A stretch of 7,417 bases of DNA, taken from contig JACQBO010000086.1 in assembly GCA_016194465.1 (NCBI GenBank), forward strand, positions 1 to 7,417. The letters run 5' to 3'. Below the pieces are notes generated by a model. The model worked only from the letters and a program-made list of their open reading frames with translations, did no database searches and was not told where the DNA came from. The DNA is from Candidatus Kerfeldbacteria bacterium (GTDB taxonomy: Bacteria > Patescibacteriota > Patescibacteriia > SBBC01 > CAIJZX01). Both the position numbers and the translations under genes were made by a program. Every line of letters starts with the position of its first letter. The first letter of the stretch is position 1. Shown here in pieces: positions 5,924-7,417 of the stretch.

Positions 5924-6430
5924 CTAGCTGGCCGTGAGAGTCATGCCGATGGAATAGTTGCCGGTGGCTTGCAAGGCCGGGATATCTTGGGTCAGACTGA
6001 CGCTCGTCAAATCCCATTGGCCCGGCGCCGCCGCCGAACCGCCTGCCGACAGCAAGGTAATGCTGTCAGTCGTGCCTTGGACAAAGGAGGTCGAAGAGCC
6101 TTTGGTGATGTTACTGGTACTCGTCCCGCCGACGCCGGCCAGGGTTGAGCCCGAAGCATCAACCGTCAGACGGCCGGCCGAAGCTGACCCGTTAAAGTCC
6201 ATGGTGTTACTCCCGTCGCTCCACAAGGTTGTATTGCCAGAGGTGGCGGCCACCGTGAGGGCCCAGGTGGCGGTACTCGTCGGGTTGGTGACTCGCATTT
6301 TTTGGCTGGCCGAACCGAGCGTGCCGGTTGAGGTTTGGCCCGACGCCGTGAACGTCTTGCTGCTGAAAGTTATTGATGGGCTGCCGACTGTGTTCCCGCT
6401 TCCGTCCACGATGCCGATATCCAGAGTCCC
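5924..6430 (-). repeat. WxL-like domain copy 2 (168 codons)
   Basis: This is the second of the three ungapped homologous coding units (see copy 3 at 2510-3016 and copy 1 at 6562-7068). It shares with copy 1 the blocks SSQK or ASQK, TSGNTTLWSDG, LTVDASG, KGSSTSF and LTQDIPA, and is visibly closer to copy 1 than to copy 3 in these stretches, which fits a tandem duplication of adjacent genes. Confidence 0.9.
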
Positions 6431-6556
6431 GGTAATGGATTGGTTGAACGTCACGCCCGAAGTGGCGAGTGTCATATTTGGGACCACGAGCACTGCCCCC
6501 AACACCACGAGAGCGATGGGGACACCGAGAATTCGGAAGAGAGAGCGGCCGGGCAT
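5924..6556 (-). CDS. Small secreted WxL-like protein B
   Basis: 210 residues: a signal peptide at about 1-31 (MPGRSLFRILGVPIALVVLG, then AVLVVPNMTLA), a short linker, and one WxL-like beta domain at 43-210. Key features are GTLDIGIVDGSG, MRVTNPTSTATWALTVAATS (the Trp-x-Leu motif at 98-100), LWSDGSNTMDFN, a second Trp-x-Leu at 181-183 (QWDLTSVSL), and the terminal NYSIGMTLTAS. There is no Cys, no sortase motif and no second membrane segment, so the mature protein should be released or held non-covalently at the surface. The ATG is 5 bp after the stop of the preceding gene, with no Shine-Dalgarno sequence, which suggests translational coupling. It is paralogous to the gene just upstream in the operon and to the C-terminal half of the Cys-rich protein. 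Firmicutes WxL domains end with a Tyr...Thr-Trp-x-Leu motif; here the terminal Trp is absent, so this is a diverged relative. Confidence 0.85.
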   Translation of the reverse strand: MPGRSLFRILGVPIALVVLGAVLVVPNMTLATSGVTFNQSITGTLDIGIVDGSGNTVGSPSITFSSKTFTASGQTSTGTLGSASQKMRVTNPTSTATWALTVAATSGNTTLWSDGSNTMDFNGSASAGRLTVDASGSTLAGVGGTSTSNITKGSSTSFVQGTTDSITLLSAGGSAAAPGQWDLTSVSLTQDIPALQATGNYSIGMTLTAS

Positions 6557-6561
6557 CAGCG

Positions 6562-7068
6562 TTAACTGACGGTCAGGGTCATATTGATCGTGTACGTCCC
6601 GGCCGCTTGAGCCGCCGGAATATCTTGGGTCAGCGTCGTCCCGGTAAAGTCCCAGCGGCCGGGTTTGTCGGCCGTGGAACCAGCACTCAAGACGGTCACG
6701 CTGTCGACGCTACCCTGGGCGAATGACGTCGATGAACCTTTGGTCAAGCCGGTAGACGTATAACTGTTCGTCGGCGTGATCGTGCCGCCGGACGCATCGA
6801 CCGTTAAACGCCCGTTGGCGGCCGTATCATTGAAGTCCATGTTGTGTGTGCCGTCACTCCAGAGTGTCGTGTTGCCGGACGTGGCCGCTAGGGTCAACGA
6901 CCAGGTGGCCGTGTTGGTGCCATTGCTCACCCGGATTTTTTGCGATGAGGCGCCAAGCGTACCGGTGCTTGTCTGGGTGCTAAAAGAGAAAGTGCTGGCG
7001 CTAAAGGAGACGGAGGGGCTACCGACGGTACTGCCGCCGGAGTCGACAATATCGACGGATAAAGAACC
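6562..7068 (-). repeat. WxL-like domain copy 1 (168 codons)
   Basis: This is the first of three paralogous coding units. Starting at residue 46 (GSLSVDIVD), it aligns residue for residue with copies 2 and 3 to the stop codon with no insertion or deletion needed. Conserved in all three: TSTGTLG, the Trp of the W-[AS]-L motif, AATSGNT, the LW pair, GRLTV, the S-T-[SA]-F-x-Q-G stretch, the second Trp and the TLT end. Confidence 0.9.
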
Positions 7069-7203
7069 GGCGTTAATCAGCTGGGAGAGCTGGGTGGTAC
7101 TCGAAGCAAAAACTTGCTGGTTGTTAGGTAAAAATGCAAAAACAACCGCGGCAAGAAAAAGGGCTAATCGAATAGATATTGAAAGTGGATTTTTGCTTTT
7201 CAT
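6562..7203 (-). CDS. Small secreted WxL-like protein A, first gene of the cluster
   Basis: 213 residues: a signal peptide at about 1-34 (MKSKNPLSISIRLALFLAAV core, cleavage near VFAS), a linker (TTQLSQLINA) and one WxL-like beta domain at 46-213. Motifs are GSLSVDIVDSGG, KIRVSNGTNTATWSLTLAAT (the Trp-x-Leu at 101-103), LWSDGTHNMDFND, a second Trp at 184 (RWDFTGTTL) and the terminal GTYTINMTLTVS. There is no Cys and no anchoring signal. Transcription should start about 34 bases upstream from a perfect consensus promoter, so this and the next gene are probably strongly expressed and may be major surface components. There is no Shine-Dalgarno sequence; the leader before the ATG is A-rich. By analogy with Firmicutes csc clusters, the partner holding it at the surface could be the membrane protein encoded at 4492-5835. 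The WxL relationship is inferred from the Trp motifs and the gene neighbour. Confidence 0.85.
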   Translation of the reverse strand: MKSKNPLSISIRLALFLAAVVFAFLPNNQQVFASSTTQLSQLINAGSLSVDIVDSGGSTVGSPSVSFSASTFSFSTQTSTGTLGASSQKIRVSNGTNTATWSLTLAATSGNTTLWSDGTHNMDFNDTAANGRLTVDASGGTITPTNSYTSTGLTKGSSTSFAQGSVDSVTVLSAGSTADKPGRWDFTGTTLTQDIPAAQAAGTYTINMTLTVS

Positions 7204-7243
7204 TTTTGTGATTTTTGCTGGGTTTTTTTATCTTTCTACCCTC

Positions 7244-7272
7244 ATTATAGCTCATTTTTGACTATTTGTCAA
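7244..7272 (-). promoter_or_regulatory. Perfect consensus sigma-70 promoter of the cluster
   Basis: On the minus strand TTGACA (7272-7267), a 17-bp spacer and TATAAT (7249-7244) match the consensus at all 12 positions. Transcription would begin near 7237, giving a 34-base, A-rich leader to the ATG at 7203. It drives the two small WxL-like genes and, with read-through, the rest of the block. Confidence 0.92.
7258..7272. promoter_or_regulatory. Palindrome TTGAC-N5-GTCAA over the -35 box (possible operator)
   Basis: TTGAC at 7258-7262 and GTCAA at 7268-7272 form a perfect 5-bp inverted repeat with a TATTT centre. It contains the -35 box of the cluster promoter, so a dimeric repressor bound here would block it; the other arm (TTGACT, + strand) could serve a rightward promoter. 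Part of the symmetry is forced by the -35 sequence itself, so the operator role is only a suggestion. Confidence 0.35.
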
Positions 7273-7282
7273 CCCCCTGTAC

Positions 7283-7335
7283 AGTTAACCTTAAGGGGTA
7301 ACACTCTGCTAGGCTAAGGGTGACAAAGGTTAACT
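7283..7335. repeat. 10-bp inverted repeat in the divergent intergenic region
   Basis: AGTTAACCTT (7283-7292) and AAGGTTAACT (7326-7335) are perfect inverted copies separated by 33 bp. Between them sit two imperfect direct copies, AAGGGGTAACA (7293-7303) and AAGGGTGACA (7316-7325). The right arm abuts the ATG at 7336 and includes its only Shine-Dalgarno-like bases (AAAGG). It may be a regulator-binding site, or a stem in the mRNA that covers the ribosome site. Confidence 0.5.
7307..7315 (+). promoter_or_regulatory. Weak candidate extended -10 for the divergent gene
   Basis: TG-C-TAGGCT lies 20 bases upstream of the ATG at 7336, inside the inverted repeat. No convincing -35 box is seen at the usual distance. 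An alternative is TTGACT (7258-7263) with TACAGT (7280-7285) at a 16-bp spacing, sharing the palindrome with the leftward promoter. Confidence 0.25.
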
Positions 7336-7417
7336 ATGAAACCGCCTATGCCAGGATCACCCCTCGCTGCCCCAAGCATCATGCGTTTCCGCTGGTACCG
7401 TCAGGCCGAACAGTACG
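7336..7417 (+). CDS. N-terminal fragment of a divergent protein of unknown function (runs off the window)
   Basis: An ATG at 7336 opens a frame that stays open to the right edge (27 codons seen). The start is supported by AAAGG at 7325-7329, the best Shine-Dalgarno-like element in the window at a spacing of 6. The visible residues are Pro-rich and then basic/aromatic (MKPPMPGSPLAAPSIM, RFRWYRQAEQY), with no signal peptide so far, which points to a cytoplasmic N-terminus. Later in-frame ATGs exist at 7348 and 7381. Nothing in 27 residues allows a family call. Confidence 0.5.
   Translation, partial: MKPPMPGSPLAAPSIMRFRWYRQAEQY

Noticed and set aside
5958..6569. A 203-codon open frame on the + strand opposite the second WxL-like gene
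   Set aside because: It is the antisense of a gene with signal peptide, paralogues and terminator. A similar Val/Pro-rich antisense frame lies opposite the first copy (6776-7261), as expected from the shared codon pattern, not from a real gene.
1..7417. CRISPR array, tRNA, rRNA, transposase or sortase gene
   Set aside because: I found no regularly spaced identical repeats, no cloverleaf-like segment, no transposase motifs and no LPXTG or sortase TLxTC motifs in the genes read.

Overview
The window looks like chromosomal DNA of a small-genome, diderm-unlike bacterium, most probably a member of the Candidate Phyla Radiation (Patescibacteria). I infer this from protein character, not from any marker gene. 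Several products are of types I associate with that group: short secreted beta-rich proteins, a Cys-rich 'NAH' repeat protein, a 'PNPGH' tail-fibre-like protein, and an Ig-like protein between two membrane segments. Almost every start lacks a Shine-Dalgarno sequence. Stops TAA, TAG and TGA are all used, so the code is standard. I see no tRNA, rRNA, CRISPR array or insertion sequence.

Layout. The left edge (1-372, + strand) is the C-terminal end of a MacB/FtsX-type ABC transporter permease. It is followed by a + strand gene (456-1205) for a bitopic membrane protein with a Pro linker and an Ig-like domain. That gene runs tail to tail, with a 29-bp overlap, into a minus-strand set of six genes covering 1177-7203. 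In transcription order these are: two small secreted WxL-like proteins (7203-6562 and 6556-5924); a Rho-independent terminator (5907-5881); a promoter; a membrane-anchored WxL-interacting-protein-like gene with a LysM domain (5835-4492); a phage-tail-fibre-like secreted protein (4488-3598); a Cys-rich repeat protein ending in a third WxL-like domain (3541-2510); and an ABC-transporter-type solute-binding domain fused to an N-terminal membrane region (2466-1177). The cluster starts at a perfect consensus sigma-70 promoter (TTGACA, 17 bp, TATAAT) at 7272-7244. Its -35 box lies in a TTGAC-N5-GTCAA palindrome. A divergent + strand gene begins at 7336 and runs off the right edge.

How the genes may work together. 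In Firmicutes, csc-type clusters encode small WxL-domain proteins that are held at the wall together with a membrane-anchored DUF916/DUF3324 (WxL-interacting) protein. The same two ingredients sit side by side here: three WxL-like domains that align without gaps over 168 residues to the last residue of each protein, and one DUF916/DUF3324-like anchor. A tail-fibre-like protein and a disulfide-rich repeat protein occupy the same gene block. I read the block as a cell-surface assembly or adhesion locus, diverged from the Firmicutes type. The family assignments come from sequence patterns I recognise by eye; no profile search was run.
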